64,000 nt of DNA, from NCBI RefSeq assembly GCF_042686125.1, contig NZ_JBHUOV010000005.1:92949-156948 (forward strand), read 5' to 3'. Below the pieces are notes generated by a model. The model saw only the letters and a program-made list of their open reading frames with translations, was not told the origin of the DNA and searched no databases. Shown here in pieces: positions 8,008-17,539 of the stretch (its first letter is position 1; each line of letters begins with the position of its first letter). The DNA comes from Oceanihabitans iliipiscarium. Lineage in GTDB: Bacteria; Bacteroidota; Bacteroidia; Flavobacteriales; Flavobacteriaceae. A program made the position numbers and the translations under genes.

Positions 8008-9737
8008 TAATTCTGTTGCAAGTCTTTAATGATTGCGTTAATTTTTTGATCTAAAGAGGCTTCAGTTTGTGAAAATAAATCTTTAGAGGATAATGTACTG
8101 TTAACGCTTATATAAAACTTAATTTTTGGTTCTGTTCCACTAGGCCTTAATGCTATTTTACTACCATCTTCTGTGTAATAAATGAGCACATTAGATTTAG
8201 GGACATCTATGGAATAAGTCTCATGATTTTGAAGGTTTTTTGCCTCTGAAGATTGATAGTCTTCAATTAAAACAACTTTAGAGCCATTGACTTCTTTTAG
8301 CGGGTTTTCTCTTGCATTAATCATCATTTGTTTAATTTCTTGAGCGCCTTCAATGCCTTTTTTTGTGATAGAGATAAGATGCTCTTTAAACAAATCATGT
8401 TCTACATATAATTGAATAAGATCTTGATAGAATGAGCTTCCGTTTTCTTTAGCTTGTGCTGCAATTTCGCAAGCCAATAAGGCTGATGTTACAGCGTCTT
8501 TATCTCTAACAAAATCACCAACCATAAAGCCGAAGCTTTCTTCACCACCTCCAATAAAATCTTGATTAGGGAAGTCTTTAATCATTTTAGCAATCCATTT
8601 AAAACCTGTTAACCCTATTTTACAATCTACGTGATAAGCATCAGCAATTTGTTTTAACATTGGCGTAGAAACTATAGTCGTTCCAATAAATTCTTTGCCA
8701 TTAATTTTATTGTTGTTTTTCCATTGTTTCAATAAAAATTCGGTCATCACGACCATGGTTTGATTTCCGTTTAAAAGAATCATTTTACCATCTAAATCTC
8801 TAACAGCTATACCAACACGATCACTATCAGGATCTGTACCAATAACAAGGTCAGCATCTACTTTTTCAGCTAAATCTAAAGCCATTTTTAGTGCTTCAGG
8901 TTCTTCTGGGTTAGGAGACTGAACTGTTGGAAAATCGCCATTAGGTTCGCGTTGTTCTTCAACAATATGGACATTATTGTAACCTGCTTGTTTTAAAGTT
9001 TCAGGTAGAATAGTTATGGATGTTCCGTGTAAGGAGGTGAAAACAATATTTAAATTATTTTTTGCTTCTGCAGATGTATTAAAACTTCCGTTTTTAACTG
9101 AAGCATTTATGAAAACTTCGTCAATGTCTTTACCAATAGGATGAATTAATTTTTCATTAGCTTCAAACTTAATTTCTGCATAATCAAGGTGACTTATTTC
9201 ATTAATAATTTCTGCATCTTGTGGAGGAACTAATTGTCCGCCATCTTGCCAATACACCTTGTATCCATTGTATTCTGGAGGATTATGAGAAGCTGTTAGT
9301 ACAATACCGCAATGACAATTTAAATGTTTTAAGGCAAAGGAAAGTTCAGGAGTAGGGCGTAAGTCTTCAAATAAATAGACTTCAATATTATTTGCAGAAA
9401 ACACATTGGCAACCACTTTGGCTAATGTTTTACTGTTGTGTCTGCAGTCATATGCAATTGCTACTTTTAATGTTTCACCAGGAAACACTTGATGCATATA
9501 ATTACTTAAGCCTTGAGTATTTTTTCCTAGGGTGTATTTATTGATTCGATTGGTGCCAATTCCCATGACACCTCGCATGCCACCAGTTCCAAACTCTAAG
9601 TCTTTGTAGAAGGCTTCTTTAAGTTCTTCAGGATTCGTAGCAATTAAGTCTTTTATATAAGTTTGAGTATCGTTATCAAAAACTGGTGTTAACCACGTAT
9701 TTACTCTTTTTAATAATTCAGGTTCAATATATATCAT
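8007..9737 (-). CDS. Phosphohexomutase (phosphoglucomutase/phosphomannomutase family)
   Basis: A 576-residue alpha-D-phosphohexomutase, which interconverts sugar 1- and 6-phosphates through a phosphoserine. The active-site serine is in LTASHNPPEYNGYK, the metal-binding loop is GTDPDSDRVGIAV, the sugar-binding loop is GGGEESFGFMVGDFVRDKDA, and the phosphate-binding loop is RPSGTEPKIKFY. The length and the ESFG motif fit the PgcA-like phosphoglucomutase/phosphopentomutase branch rather than E. coli Pgm. A -7-like element (TATTTTTG on minus, 9758-9765) precedes the start. The downstream exporter overlaps by one base. Confidence 0.9.
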   Translation of the reverse strand: MIYIEPELLKRVNTWLTPVFDNDTQTYIKDLIATNPEELKEAFYKDLEFGTGGMRGVMGIGTNRINKYTLGKNTQGLSNYMHQVFPGETLKVAIAYDCRHNSKTLAKVVANVFSANNIEVYLFEDLRPTPELSFALKHLNCHCGIVLTASHNPPEYNGYKVYWQDGGQLVPPQDAEIINEISHLDYAEIKFEANEKLIHPIGKDIDEVFINASVKNGSFNTSAEAKNNLNIVFTSLHGTSITILPETLKQAGYNNVHIVEEQREPNGDFPTVQSPNPEEPEALKMALDLAEKVDADLVIGTDPDSDRVGIAVRDLDGKMILLNGNQTMVVMTEFLLKQWKNNNKINGKEFIGTTIVSTPMLKQIADAYHVDCKIGLTGFKWIAKMIKDFPNQDFIGGGEESFGFMVGDFVRDKDAVTSALLACEIAAQAKENGSSFYQDLIQLYVEHDLFKEHLISITKKGIEGAQEIKQMMINARENPLKEVNGSKVVLIEDYQSSEAKNLQNHETYSIDVPKSNVLIYYTEDGSKIALRPSGTEPKIKFYISVNSTLSSKDLFSQTEASLDQKINAIIKDLQQN

Positions 9738-9804
9738 CTTGTAAATTTAATAGAATGCAAAAATAAGGAAATAGTAAAAGGCTAAGCTTTAAAAAGGCGT
9801 TAAA

Positions 9805-10752
9805 TTAAAAATTAAGCTCATCTTTAACCAAATATCGTCTTTTATCTGTTTTTGTTCTTAAAATGATTTCACCTAAAAAGCCAGCAACAAAAAATTGAGT
9901 TCCAATAATCATGGTTACTAATGCAATATAAAATTGTGGTCGCTGTGTAATAAGACGTCCAGTTTGATGAATAAAAAGTTTGTCTATTCCAAGATATAAA
10001 GCAAAACCAAAACCAATTGCAAACATAAAAAAGCCTAAAGCGCCAAAGAGGTGCATAGGTCGTTTTCCAAAACGCGATAAAAACCAAATGGTAATTAAAT
10101 CTAAAAAGCCATGAATAAAGCGATCCATACCAAATTTGGTTTCACCATATTTTCTAGCTTGATGAAGGACTACCTTTTCTGTGATTTTTGAAAAGCCTTC
10201 AGCTTTAGCAAGTACAGGTATATAACGATGCATTTCGCCATTAACATCGATATTTTTCACTACATTTTTGTGATAGGCTTTTAAACCACAATTAAAATCA
10301 TGTAGTTTAACTCCAGAGGTTTTTCGTGCGGCCCAATTAAATAGTTTTGAAGGTAGGTTTTTAGATAAAAAGGAGTCGTATCGTTTCTTTTTCCAACCAG
10401 AAACTAAATCGAATTTATCATTTACAATCATGCTGTAAAGCTCTGGAATTTCGTCAGGATTATCTTGTAAATCAGCATCCATAGTAATGATTACATTTCC
10501 ATTCGCCTTTTCAAATCCAGCGTGTAAAGCTTGAGATTTTCCAAAGTTTTTTAAAAACCGAATGCCTTTAACATTCTCATCTTTTTGAGATAGCTGTTGT
10601 ATGGTATTCCAAGAATCATCTGTACTACCATCATCTATAAAAATAATTTCATAAGAAAAATGATTGGATTGCATAACTCTTGCAATCCAATCATGTAGTT
10701 CTGTTAATGACTCTTGTTCGTTAAGTAGTGGTATGACTACTGATATATTCAT
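9805..10752 (-). CDS. Family 2 glycosyltransferase with two C-terminal membrane helices (DPM1/GtrB-like)
   Basis: A 315-residue GT-A glycosyltransferase. The nucleotide-sugar site is seen in FIDDGSTDDSW and the metal-binding DxD in ITMDADLQDNPDEIP. Two hydrophobic segments near residues 235-255 and 275-297 anchor it in the membrane, as in polyisoprenyl-phosphate glycosyltransferases (DPM1, GtrB, ArnC), which load a sugar onto undecaprenyl phosphate at the cytoplasmic face. It starts 3 nt after the DUF4199 gene ends and precedes the phosphohexomutase by 67 nt. The sugar is not predictable. Confidence 0.88.
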   Translation of the reverse strand: MNISVVIPLLNEQESLTELHDWIARVMQSNHFSYEIIFIDDGSTDDSWNTIQQLSQKDENVKGIRFLKNFGKSQALHAGFEKANGNVIITMDADLQDNPDEIPELYSMIVNDKFDLVSGWKKKRYDSFLSKNLPSKLFNWAARKTSGVKLHDFNCGLKAYHKNVVKNIDVNGEMHRYIPVLAKAEGFSKITEKVVLHQARKYGETKFGMDRFIHGFLDLITIWFLSRFGKRPMHLFGALGFFMFAIGFGFALYLGIDKLFIHQTGRLITQRPQFYIALVTMIIGTQFFVAGFLGEIILRTKTDKRRYLVKDELNF

Positions 10753-10755
10753 ATA

Positions 10756-11274
10756 TTAAGCTTCTCTTTTCATAATTAATCCACCAATAAGTGAAATAAT
10801 AAAACCTAGTATAACACTCCAAATTAATGCCATTGCTGAAATAATAGCAGGCGAAGAGAATTTTTCACTCATTGCAAGAGCAGCATCAAGTTGATCTTGA
10901 GTCATATTAGGATTGCTTTCTATCATTGCTTCTTGTTGTTTTTCAAGAATTTGAGACATCATATCAGGCTCGATAAAATTCATTAAAATCATGGTGTAAA
11001 TTACACTTATAACACCAGCGACTAGAGCAATACCTACACCAGTTTTTAAAGCTTGTCCAGTAGATAATATATTTCCATTGGCTTTTTTAAATTCCCTTAT
11101 TCCATAAATTATGAACACAATCATAATTACAATACCAATCAGTCCATTAACTAAGTTTTGTTCCATATGCATTCCCATTACATAAAGAACCACATTGTAT
11201 AGGATACTTATTAGCCCTAAAAGTAAGCCGAATTTTAATGCATATTTACCAGTGGTTGCTGCTTGATTTTCCAT
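10756..11274 (-). CDS. DUF4199 family membrane protein
   Basis: A 172-residue integral membrane protein with four hydrophobic segments (starting near residues 13, 40, 77 and 145) and a soluble stretch rich in Gln, Met and Glu between the last two. The layout fits DUF4199, a Bacteroidota family of unknown function usually encoded next to a GT2 glycosyltransferase of the kind found 3 nt downstream here. This conserved pairing suggests it helps that enzyme or the glycolipid it makes. A TATATTTG element on minus (11314-11321) lies 40 nt upstream. Confidence 0.8.
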   Translation of the reverse strand: MENQAATTGKYALKFGLLLGLISILYNVVLYVMGMHMEQNLVNGLIGIVIMIVFIIYGIREFKKANGNILSTGQALKTGVGIALVAGVISVIYTMILMNFIEPDMMSQILEKQQEAMIESNPNMTQDQLDAALAMSEKFSSPAIISAMALIWSVILGFIISLIGGLIMKREA

Positions 11275-11424
11275 AATATATTTTGGTTTTTTAGTTTATA
11301 GTTAGTTAGTAAACAAATATAACAAAACGTTACAATTTATTCTTGTGAAAGCAGGAAACTTATAAAGTCAAGACTTCGATTTATAATGTTTGAAAATAAC
11401 ATCAAATAAATTTATGAAAAAGTA

Positions 11425-11454
11425 TTGTTCATTTGTAAAAAATACTTAAATTTG
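11425..11454 (+). promoter_or_regulatory. Bacteroidota-type promoter of rpmE2
   Basis: TTG at 11425-11427, a 19-nt spacer, then TAAATTTG at 11447-11454, matching TTG-N19-TAnnTTTG. Transcription should start near 11461, about 20 nt before the rpmE2 start. The open frame that begins at 11425 lies in the promoter and cannot be the true start. Confidence 0.8.
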
Positions 11455-11481
11455 CACCTCGAAAATAGTAAGTTATTAAAG

Positions 11482-11733
11482 ATGAAAAAAGGTATACATC
11501 CAGAAAATTATAGATTAGTAGCATTTAAAGACATGTCTAACGAAGATGTTTTTTTAACTAAATCTACAGCAAACACTAGTGAAACTATAGAAGTTGATGG
11601 TGTTGAATATCCATTAGTGAAAATGGAAATTTCTAGAACGTCTCATCCATATTATACTGGTAAATCTAAATTAGTAGATACAGCTGGACGTATAGATAAG
11701 TTCAAAAACAAATATTCTAAATTCAAGAAATAA
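11482..11733 (+). CDS. rpmE2: 50S ribosomal protein L31 type B
   Basis: An 83-residue ribosomal protein starting MKKGIHPENYRLVAFKDMS and containing the conserved SRTSHPYYTGK segment. It lacks the CxxC zinc pair, so it is the zinc-independent (C-minus) type B form. The start at 11482 is chosen by homology to the usual MKKxIHP start and because the promoter ends near 11461. It is monocistronic, bounded by its own promoter and a strong terminator. In many bacteria the C-minus form replaces the zinc form when zinc is scarce; whether a zinc form also exists in this genome cannot be seen. Confidence 0.96.
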   Translation: MKKGIHPENYRLVAFKDMSNEDVFLTKSTANTSETIEVDGVEYPLVKMEISRTSHPYYTGKSKLVDTAGRIDKFKNKYSKFKK

Positions 11734-11753
11734 TTTAGTTATTATATAATATT

Positions 11754-11783
11754 AAAGCCTTTCAAAAATTGAAAGGCTTTTTT
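11754..11783 (+). terminator. Terminator of rpmE2
   Basis: A 12-bp stem AAAGCCTTTCAA (11754-11765) with TTGAAAGGCTTT (11769-11780), loop AAA, then a T run. Confidence 0.88.
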
Positions 11784-11830
11784 GTTTTTAATATTTAAAC
11801 TACTTTTGATTATACTTAACTCATATTAAG

Positions 11831-13009
11831 ATGAATTATATTCTTTTTGATGGTCCTTCACGTCAACAACTTTTACCTTTTACTTATACACGTCCAGTAG
11901 CAGACCTACGCATTGGTATTTTGACTATTCGTGAAAAGTGGGAAAAGCATTTAGGGTACACAACGACAACGATTACTGAAGAGTATTTATCTGAAAAATA
12001 TCCTATGGTTGAAATGGAAGAGAATATTATGATTAATGCGTCATTTCTTCCAAATTCTGAATTGATAGAAATGGTGAAAGGCTTAGAAGAAAATCAGGCC
12101 ATTTTTAAAGATGAAGATGTTATTGCTTTTTTTACAAAAGAAGCACAAGAAGATATAGATTTAGAGAGTTACGAAGCAATTGAGTATAATGAAAATGTAA
12201 TAAGAATTGAACATACTTGGGATATTTTTGCTAAAAATGGTGATGCAATTCAAGAGGATTTCGAGTTATTGACTAATGGACAAAAATCGCAGCCAATACC
12301 AAATTCAAATAATATTATTTGTGCCGAAAATATTTTTATAGAAGAAGGCGCTAAAATAGAATTCGCTACCCTAAATGCAAGTTCTGGTCCAATATATTTA
12401 GGTAAAGACTCAGAAGTCATGGAAGGGAGCATAATTCGCGGACCATTTGCTTTATGCGACCATGCTACAGTGAAATTAGGCGCTAAAATTTATGGACCTA
12501 CAACTATTGGTCCTCACAGTAAAGTTGGAGGAGAAGTTAATAATTCAGTCTTGTTTGGGTATTCAAATAAAGGGCATGATGGGTTTTTAGGAAACTCAGT
12601 TTTAGGAGAATGGTGTAATTTAGGAGCTGATACCAACAATTCTAATCTAAAGAATAATTATGCAGAGGTAAGATTGTGGAATTATGAAACTGAAGGCTTT
12701 GCTAGAACAGGTTTGCAATTTTGTGGACTTATGATGGGAGATCATAGTAAATGTGGCATTAATACCATGTTTAATACAGGAACAGTAGTTGGTGTTTGTG
12801 CGAATATATTTGGAAGTGGTTTTCCTAGAAATTTTGTGCCTAGTTTTTCTTGGGGAGGAAGTAATGGTTTTACAACTTACTTAACAAAAAAAGCGTTTGA
12901 AGTGGCTCAAGTGGTTATGTCTAGACGTGATATTGAATTTACAGATCAAGATAAGGCTATCCTACAGCAAGTATTTGAAGATACTAATAAGTGGAGGAGT
13001 AGCTATTAA
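11831..13009 (+). CDS. GlmU-like sugar nucleotidyltransferase/acetyltransferase (Bacteroidota type)
   Basis: A 392-residue protein of the alternative GlmU family of Bacteroidota, thought to make UDP-N-acetylglucosamine from glucosamine-1-phosphate. The N-terminal part (about residues 1-150) is a divergent nucleotidyltransferase starting NYILFDGPSRQQLLPFTYTRP. The C-terminal part is a left-handed beta helix of hexapeptide repeats (GPTTIGPHSKVGGEVNNSVL, GNSVLGEWCNLGADTNNSN). A TACTTTTG element (11801-11808) lies 22 nt upstream of the start, with a TTG 16 nt before it, slightly closer than usual. Its stop overlaps the convergent gene by 4 bp, with no terminator between. Confidence 0.85.
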   Translation: MNYILFDGPSRQQLLPFTYTRPVADLRIGILTIREKWEKHLGYTTTTITEEYLSEKYPMVEMEENIMINASFLPNSELIEMVKGLEENQAIFKDEDVIAFFTKEAQEDIDLESYEAIEYNENVIRIEHTWDIFAKNGDAIQEDFELLTNGQKSQPIPNSNNIICAENIFIEEGAKIEFATLNASSGPIYLGKDSEVMEGSIIRGPFALCDHATVKLGAKIYGPTTIGPHSKVGGEVNNSVLFGYSNKGHDGFLGNSVLGEWCNLGADTNNSNLKNNYAEVRLWNYETEGFARTGLQFCGLMMGDHSKCGINTMFNTGTVVGVCANIFGSGFPRNFVPSFSWGGSNGFTTYLTKKAFEVAQVVMSRRDIEFTDQDKAILQQVFEDTNKWRSSY

Positions 13010-14601
13010 TAGATTGACTCATTTAATTTTCTTACGCGTTTCAAGTCTAATAAATTAGTTGGATTGATTCCTAAACCTTCAATGTTTTTTCTTGTAAATC
13101 GAACCACTTCATCATAAAAAAGAGGAACAATAGGAGCTTCCTGCATAACTAAAGAATCCATTTTTGAGTATAAAGCTTCTCTTTCTTGAGGTATTGTTTT
13201 ATTAAAGGCTTGATCGTACCAAATGTCAAACTGTTCATTTTTAAAATGCGTATAATTAGGACCATTAGGTGCAAAGTTTTTACTGTAATATAAAGAGAGG
13301 TAATTCTCTGCATCAGGATAGTCGGCAACCCAACTTGCTCTAAACATATCAGTTTTTCCATTAGCTTTAGCTTCTTTTAAAGCAGAAGCAGGTACAACAT
13401 CAACTTTAATATTTAATCCTGTTTTTTTTAATTCACGTTGAATATATTCACAGAAACTTAAATAATTACTAGTGGTTGTTAGAGTTATTTCTGGGTTCTG
13501 ATTTCCAGTTTCAGTAATATATTGTTCTACAAGTTGCCTTGATTTTTTAGGTTGAAAGCTATAACCTACAGTTTCATTATAACCTGGTAAACCTTTCGGA
13601 ATAAATCCTCCAAATGCAGGAATACCAATACCATTTCTTAAATAAGTCATCATTTTCTTTCTATCAAAGCCATAATTTATAGCTTGTCTCAATAATTTTG
13701 ATTGCACTTCTAGAGTTTCAGTTTCTAAATAAAAACCTAAGTATTCCGTATTTAAATATGGTCCACGAATCATATTTACATCATCAATATATAAATCCCT
13801 AAGGGCGCCATTAGCCGTTAAAATCTCATCTTTATAAGAAGCATCTAAACCAGAAACAAAATCAATATTACCTTGTGCAAATTGAAGAAATTCACTTTGT
13901 TTGTCAGGTAAAAAAGTGATAGCAACAGCTTCAAGATAAGGTAGAGAGTGACCTTGACTATCCTTTTCAAAATAGCGTTTGTTTTTTCTGAAAACTAATT
14001 TAATGTTCTCTTCCCATCGCTTAAATTTAAATGGTCCAGTTCCTATAGGATGAGATCTAAAATCACTACCGTAGTGCTCCACAATCTCATGAGGTACAAC
14101 AGAGCAATATTTCATGGTTAGAAGCCCTAAAAATGCAGGGAAAGCTTGTTTTAATTGGATTTCAAAAACGGAATCGTTTACAGCATAAAAACGATTTACT
14201 TTATTTAAAACCCAACTTCCAGGAGAAGCCACGCTTTTATCTTTTAAGCGATTTAAAGTATATTCAAAATCACTAGCGATAACATTTCTTGTTGAGTCTT
14301 TACCAAACAATTTGTGTTTATGAAACTTCACATCTTTATGAAGTAGAAATGAATAAGTCAAAGCATCATCTGAAATTGTCCAGCTTTTGGCAATGCACGG
14401 ATTTACATTTAAATCTTCATCCATTTGTACTAAACCATTAAATAGCTGATTTATAGCCCAAATATCTGCATTATCTTTGGCAAAAGCAGGATCGAGTGAA
14501 CCTATATTTTTGTGCTCATTATACCTAAAAACACCGTTTTTACTTTCGTTTTTAGAAGAGCAACTAATAAGGGCTAATAAAAAAATAATGGAATATTTCA
14601 T
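13006..14601 (-). CDS. Peptide ABC transporter substrate-binding lipoprotein (SBP family 5)
   Basis: A 531-residue periplasmic binding protein like DppA/OppA. A short signal peptide ends in a lipobox (LALISC, Cys14). The family core is visible in NVIASDFEYTLNRLKD, HPIGTGPFKFKRWEEN, LRQAINYGFDRKKMM and the C-terminal RASWVADYPDAENYL. It binds oligopeptides or related solutes for an ABC importer, but no permease or ATPase gene is adjacent, so the partner must be elsewhere. Its end overlaps the GlmU-like gene tail to tail. Confidence 0.9.
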   Translation of the reverse strand: MKYSIIFLLALISCSSKNESKNGVFRYNEHKNIGSLDPAFAKDNADIWAINQLFNGLVQMDEDLNVNPCIAKSWTISDDALTYSFLLHKDVKFHKHKLFGKDSTRNVIASDFEYTLNRLKDKSVASPGSWVLNKVNRFYAVNDSVFEIQLKQAFPAFLGLLTMKYCSVVPHEIVEHYGSDFRSHPIGTGPFKFKRWEENIKLVFRKNKRYFEKDSQGHSLPYLEAVAITFLPDKQSEFLQFAQGNIDFVSGLDASYKDEILTANGALRDLYIDDVNMIRGPYLNTEYLGFYLETETLEVQSKLLRQAINYGFDRKKMMTYLRNGIGIPAFGGFIPKGLPGYNETVGYSFQPKKSRQLVEQYITETGNQNPEITLTTTSNYLSFCEYIQRELKKTGLNIKVDVVPASALKEAKANGKTDMFRASWVADYPDAENYLSLYYSKNFAPNGPNYTHFKNEQFDIWYDQAFNKTIPQEREALYSKMDSLVMQEAPIVPLFYDEVVRFTRKNIEGLGINPTNLLDLKRVRKLNESIY

Positions 14602-14665
14602 TTAAATGCAAGGAATGTTCTATATTTATTGATTATTTATCAATGTTAATCGAAATTATAATAAT

Positions 14666-15511
14666 ATGAAAAAAAATTACATTCTTTTTTTAATTGTTAC
14701 ATTGTTTGCTTGGACTATGAGCGCTCAAGTAACTTTAACGCAATCCAATGATGATACAAACGTAACAGCAGGAGGTGTCGCATGTTGGGCTTCAGGTATA
14801 GGTGAATATAGAGATAACTCATTCTTTAGAGCTTATAATTTATCCGATTTTGGTGTTACAGAAGACTTTGGGATTACATCTGTTGAGTATGGTCAAGGTT
14901 CTGCTGATGAAGGTAAAATTATAACGTGTAATATTTATACAGCTACATCAGATGACTTGACTACAGCAACTCTTACTCTAATTGGTACTGCTGATCATGT
15001 GTCTACTGCTGCTGATGATTTATCATTAATAAGTGTCGCGTTAACGGCTAATATTCCAGCAAATTCAACTATTGTATTTGAGGTTTTTGCCGCTGGAGCA
15101 GGGACTACTCTTGGACAAACATTTTTTCCAGGGATAAACGCTGCGGGCGAAAATGATGATAGCTATATTATGGCTGCTGATTGTGCTTTAACTGCGCCAA
15201 CGCCACTATCGGCTGTTAGTCCTAGTGATCAGTATGTTATGAATGTTATTGGTGATATATTAAGTGTAGAAGACTATTCATTATCTAATAGTATTTCTAT
15301 TTATCCAAATCCAACTAGTGATATTGTTAATATAGATGTTTCTAATGCGATTTCAGTTAGAAGTTTAGAATTGTACAATATTATAGGAAAACAAGTCCTT
15401 AAAAATAATGGTGCGAGTACTTTAGATTTATCTCAACTTAATTCTGGAGTTTATATGCTTAAAGTAGTTACTGATTCTGGTAGCTTAACTAAAAAAATTA
15501 TTAGAAACTAA
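14666..15511 (+). CDS. Secreted protein with T9SS type A sorting domain
   Basis: A 281-residue protein with a signal peptide (ending MSAQ, about residues 1-20), a beta-rich body of about 175 residues with no recognised catalytic motif, and a C-terminal T9SS sorting domain (ISIYPNPTSDIVNID, LNSGVYMLKVVTDSG, ending KKIIRN). The sorting domain directs export through the outer membrane and probably attachment to the cell surface. The middle region (SNDDTNVTAGGVACW, EYRDNSFFRAYNL) looks like a surface beta-sandwich of unknown function. Confidence 0.85.
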   Translation: MKKNYILFLIVTLFAWTMSAQVTLTQSNDDTNVTAGGVACWASGIGEYRDNSFFRAYNLSDFGVTEDFGITSVEYGQGSADEGKIITCNIYTATSDDLTTATLTLIGTADHVSTAADDLSLISVALTANIPANSTIVFEVFAAGAGTTLGQTFFPGINAAGENDDSYIMAADCALTAPTPLSAVSPSDQYVMNVIGDILSVEDYSLSNSISIYPNPTSDIVNIDVSNAISVRSLELYNIIGKQVLKNNGASTLDLSQLNSGVYMLKVVTDSGSLTKKIIRN

Positions 15512-15536
15512 GGTTTAGTTTTTACGATATAAAAAA

Positions 15537-15568
15537 AGCGCTTTATCACACGATAAAGCGCTCTTTTT
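15537..15568 (+). terminator. Terminator after the T9SS gene
   Basis: An 11-bp stem AGCGCTTTATC (15537-15547) with GATAAAGCGCT (15552-15562), loop ACAC, then CTTTTTG. Confidence 0.85.
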
Positions 15569-15600
15569 GTTTAATTTTGTAGCGTTTTATAATCAAGCAT

Positions 15601-16926
15601 ATGTTTAAAAAGAAAGTTGCCTTTTATACTTTAGGTTGTAAACTGAACTTCTCAGAAACCTCTACAATTGCCAGAAATTTTAATGACGAAGGTTTTCAGC
15701 GTGTTGACTTTAGTGAACACGCAGATATATATGTTATTAATACATGTTCTGTTACAGAGAATGCAGATAAACGCTTTAAAACAATTGTAAAACAAGCACA
15801 AAAAAAGAACCCAAACGCATTTGTTGCAGCTATTGGCTGTTATGCACAATTAAAACCTCAAGAATTAGCTGATGTCCATGGTGTAGATTTAGTTCTTGGT
15901 GCCACCGAAAAGTTTAAGATTACAGATTATTTAAATGATTTGTCAAAAAATGATTTTGGTGAAGTGCATTCTTGTGAAATTGAAGATGCCGATTTTTATG
16001 TTGGGAGTTACTCGATTGGTGATCGCACTCGTGCTTTTTTAAAAGTACAAGATGGTTGTGATTATAAATGTACTTACTGTACGATCCCATTAGCTAGAGG
16101 AATTTCTAGAAGTGATGAATTAGCTAATGTTTTAGAAAATGCTAGACAAATTTCTGAGCAGAATATTAAAGAAATTGTCTTAACAGGTGTGAATATTGGT
16201 GATTATGGTAAAGGTGAATTTGGTAATAAAAAACACGAACACACGTTTTATGAACTTGTTCAAGCCTTAGATAATGTTGATGGTATTGAGCGCTTACGCA
16301 TTTCTTCGATTGAACCTAATCTGTTAAAAAATGAAACTATAGATTTTGTTTCAAAAAGCAGAACATTTGTACCTCATTTTCATATTCCATTACAAAGTGG
16401 AAGTAACTCCATTTTAAAATTAATGCGAAGAAGATACATGAAAGAATTGTATGTCGATCGTGTGAATAGAATAAAGGAAGTAATGCCTCATGCTTGTATT
16501 GGTGTAGATGTTATTGTTGGTTTTCCTGGTGAAACGGAGGCGTATTTTTTAGAAACTTATAATTTTTTAAACGCCTTAGATATTTCCTATTTACATGTTT
16601 TTACTTATTCTGAAAGAGACAATACTGTTGCTGCAAATATGCATGGTGAAGTTCCAAAAAATGTAAGATCAAAACGCAGTAAAATGTTAAGAGGTCTGTC
16701 TGTAAAAAAGCGAAGAGCGTTTTATGAAAGCCAGATTGAAAGTTTAAGAACAGTCTTGTTTGAAAGCGAAAATAAAGAAGGCTATATTCACGGGTTTACT
16801 GAAAACTATGTTAAGGTAAAAACACCTTGGAACCCTGAGTTAGTAAATACTTTGCATGACGTAAAGCTTACCAAAATTGATGATGATGGCTTAGTTAGAA
16901 TAGAATTCATAAAAGAGTTTGTGTAG
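15601..16926 (+). CDS. mtaB: tRNA (N6-L-threonylcarbamoyladenosine(37)-C2)-methylthiotransferase MtaB
   Basis: A 441-residue radical SAM methylthiotransferase that converts t6A37 to ms2t6A37 in tRNAs reading ANN codons. The N-terminal UPF0004 domain supplies cluster cysteines (TLGCKLNFSET, INTCSVTENAD, AIGCYAQ), and the radical SAM motif is CDYKCTYC (CxxxCxxC). The C-terminal region fits a TRAM domain (about residues 375-441). The TLGCKLNFSE signature and length separate it from MiaB and RimO. A TAATTTTG element at 15572-15579 lies 21 nt before the start. Confidence 0.94.
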   Translation: MFKKKVAFYTLGCKLNFSETSTIARNFNDEGFQRVDFSEHADIYVINTCSVTENADKRFKTIVKQAQKKNPNAFVAAIGCYAQLKPQELADVHGVDLVLGATEKFKITDYLNDLSKNDFGEVHSCEIEDADFYVGSYSIGDRTRAFLKVQDGCDYKCTYCTIPLARGISRSDELANVLENARQISEQNIKEIVLTGVNIGDYGKGEFGNKKHEHTFYELVQALDNVDGIERLRISSIEPNLLKNETIDFVSKSRTFVPHFHIPLQSGSNSILKLMRRRYMKELYVDRVNRIKEVMPHACIGVDVIVGFPGETEAYFLETYNFLNALDISYLHVFTYSERDNTVAANMHGEVPKNVRSKRSKMLRGLSVKKRRAFYESQIESLRTVLFESENKEGYIHGFTENYVKVKTPWNPELVNTLHDVKLTKIDDDGLVRIEFIKEFV

Positions 16927-16948
16927 TAATTTTCTTATTCTATATTTG
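16919..16948 (+). promoter_or_regulatory. Promoter of the small lipoprotein gene
   Basis: TTG at 16919-16921, a 19-nt spacer and TATATTTG at 16941-16948 match the Bacteroidota housekeeping consensus. The -33 element lies inside the last codons of mtaB. Start of transcription is expected near 16955, 17 nt before the ATG. Confidence 0.75.
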
Positions 16949-16971
16949 CGGCTAATTAAAAACAAATTAAA

Positions 16972-17463
16972 ATGAAAAAAATTGGATTAAGCTTATTAGT
17001 CATCTTTGCTTTAGTGTTTACATCTTGTTCTAGTGATGATGATGGAAGTGGAGGAGGATCTCAAAATGAAGAATTAAAAATGACAGTTAATGGTGCTGAA
17101 AAAACTTTTAACACTGTAATTGTTAATGACCAAAACAACTCCACAGGAGACGGTTATATTCAAGTTACAGCAACAATAGGCACTCAAACTAATGAGATTA
17201 TTAGTTTTTATGCTAATCAAGGAGCTTCAGGATCTACAGCAATTGATACATTTACTTATATGGTTGATGGTGTTGAGTATTCTGCGGGTTCAACTGGCGG
17301 ATCAGGTATTCCTAACAACTATATAAATAGTTTAGTTTCTACTAATGATGGTTCTACGTTTACTGCAACATTTTCAGGAGTGTTTTTAGGACCTTACGAT
17401 GTAAGTACAGACACTTATGAAACACTTGAGTTTAGTAATGGTAGGATACATGTAACTTACTAA
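16972..17463 (+). CDS. Small lipoprotein of unknown function
   Basis: A 163-residue lipoprotein with lipobox VFTSC (Cys19) followed by the acidic and Gly-rich stretch SSDDDGSGGGS. That pattern of Ser/Asp after the lipid Cys resembles the Bacteroidota signal for lipoprotein export to the cell surface. The remaining 130 residues are predicted mostly beta strand, start with LKMTVNGAEKTF and have no recognised motif. It has its own promoter and terminator. The fold may resemble small DUF6252-like surface lipoproteins, but this is not certain. Confidence 0.75.
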   Translation: MKKIGLSLLVIFALVFTSCSSDDDGSGGGSQNEELKMTVNGAEKTFNTVIVNDQNNSTGDGYIQVTATIGTQTNEIISFYANQGASGSTAIDTFTYMVDGVEYSAGSTGGSGIPNNYINSLVSTNDGSTFTATFSGVFLGPYDVSTDTYETLEFSNGRIHVTY

Positions 17464-17490
17464 TTTAGTTTAGTCTATAAATAAGTAAAA

Positions 17491-17521
17491 AAAAGCCGAA
17501 GCTTATGCTTCGGCTTTTTTT
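17491..17521. terminator. Bidirectional terminator
   Basis: A 12-bp stem AAAAGCCGAAGC (17491-17502) with GCTTCGGCTTTT (17507-17518), loop TTAT, with further A residues before it and T residues after it. It separates two convergent genes. Confidence 0.9.
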
Positions 17522-17539
17522 TAGACCAATATTAAGTCT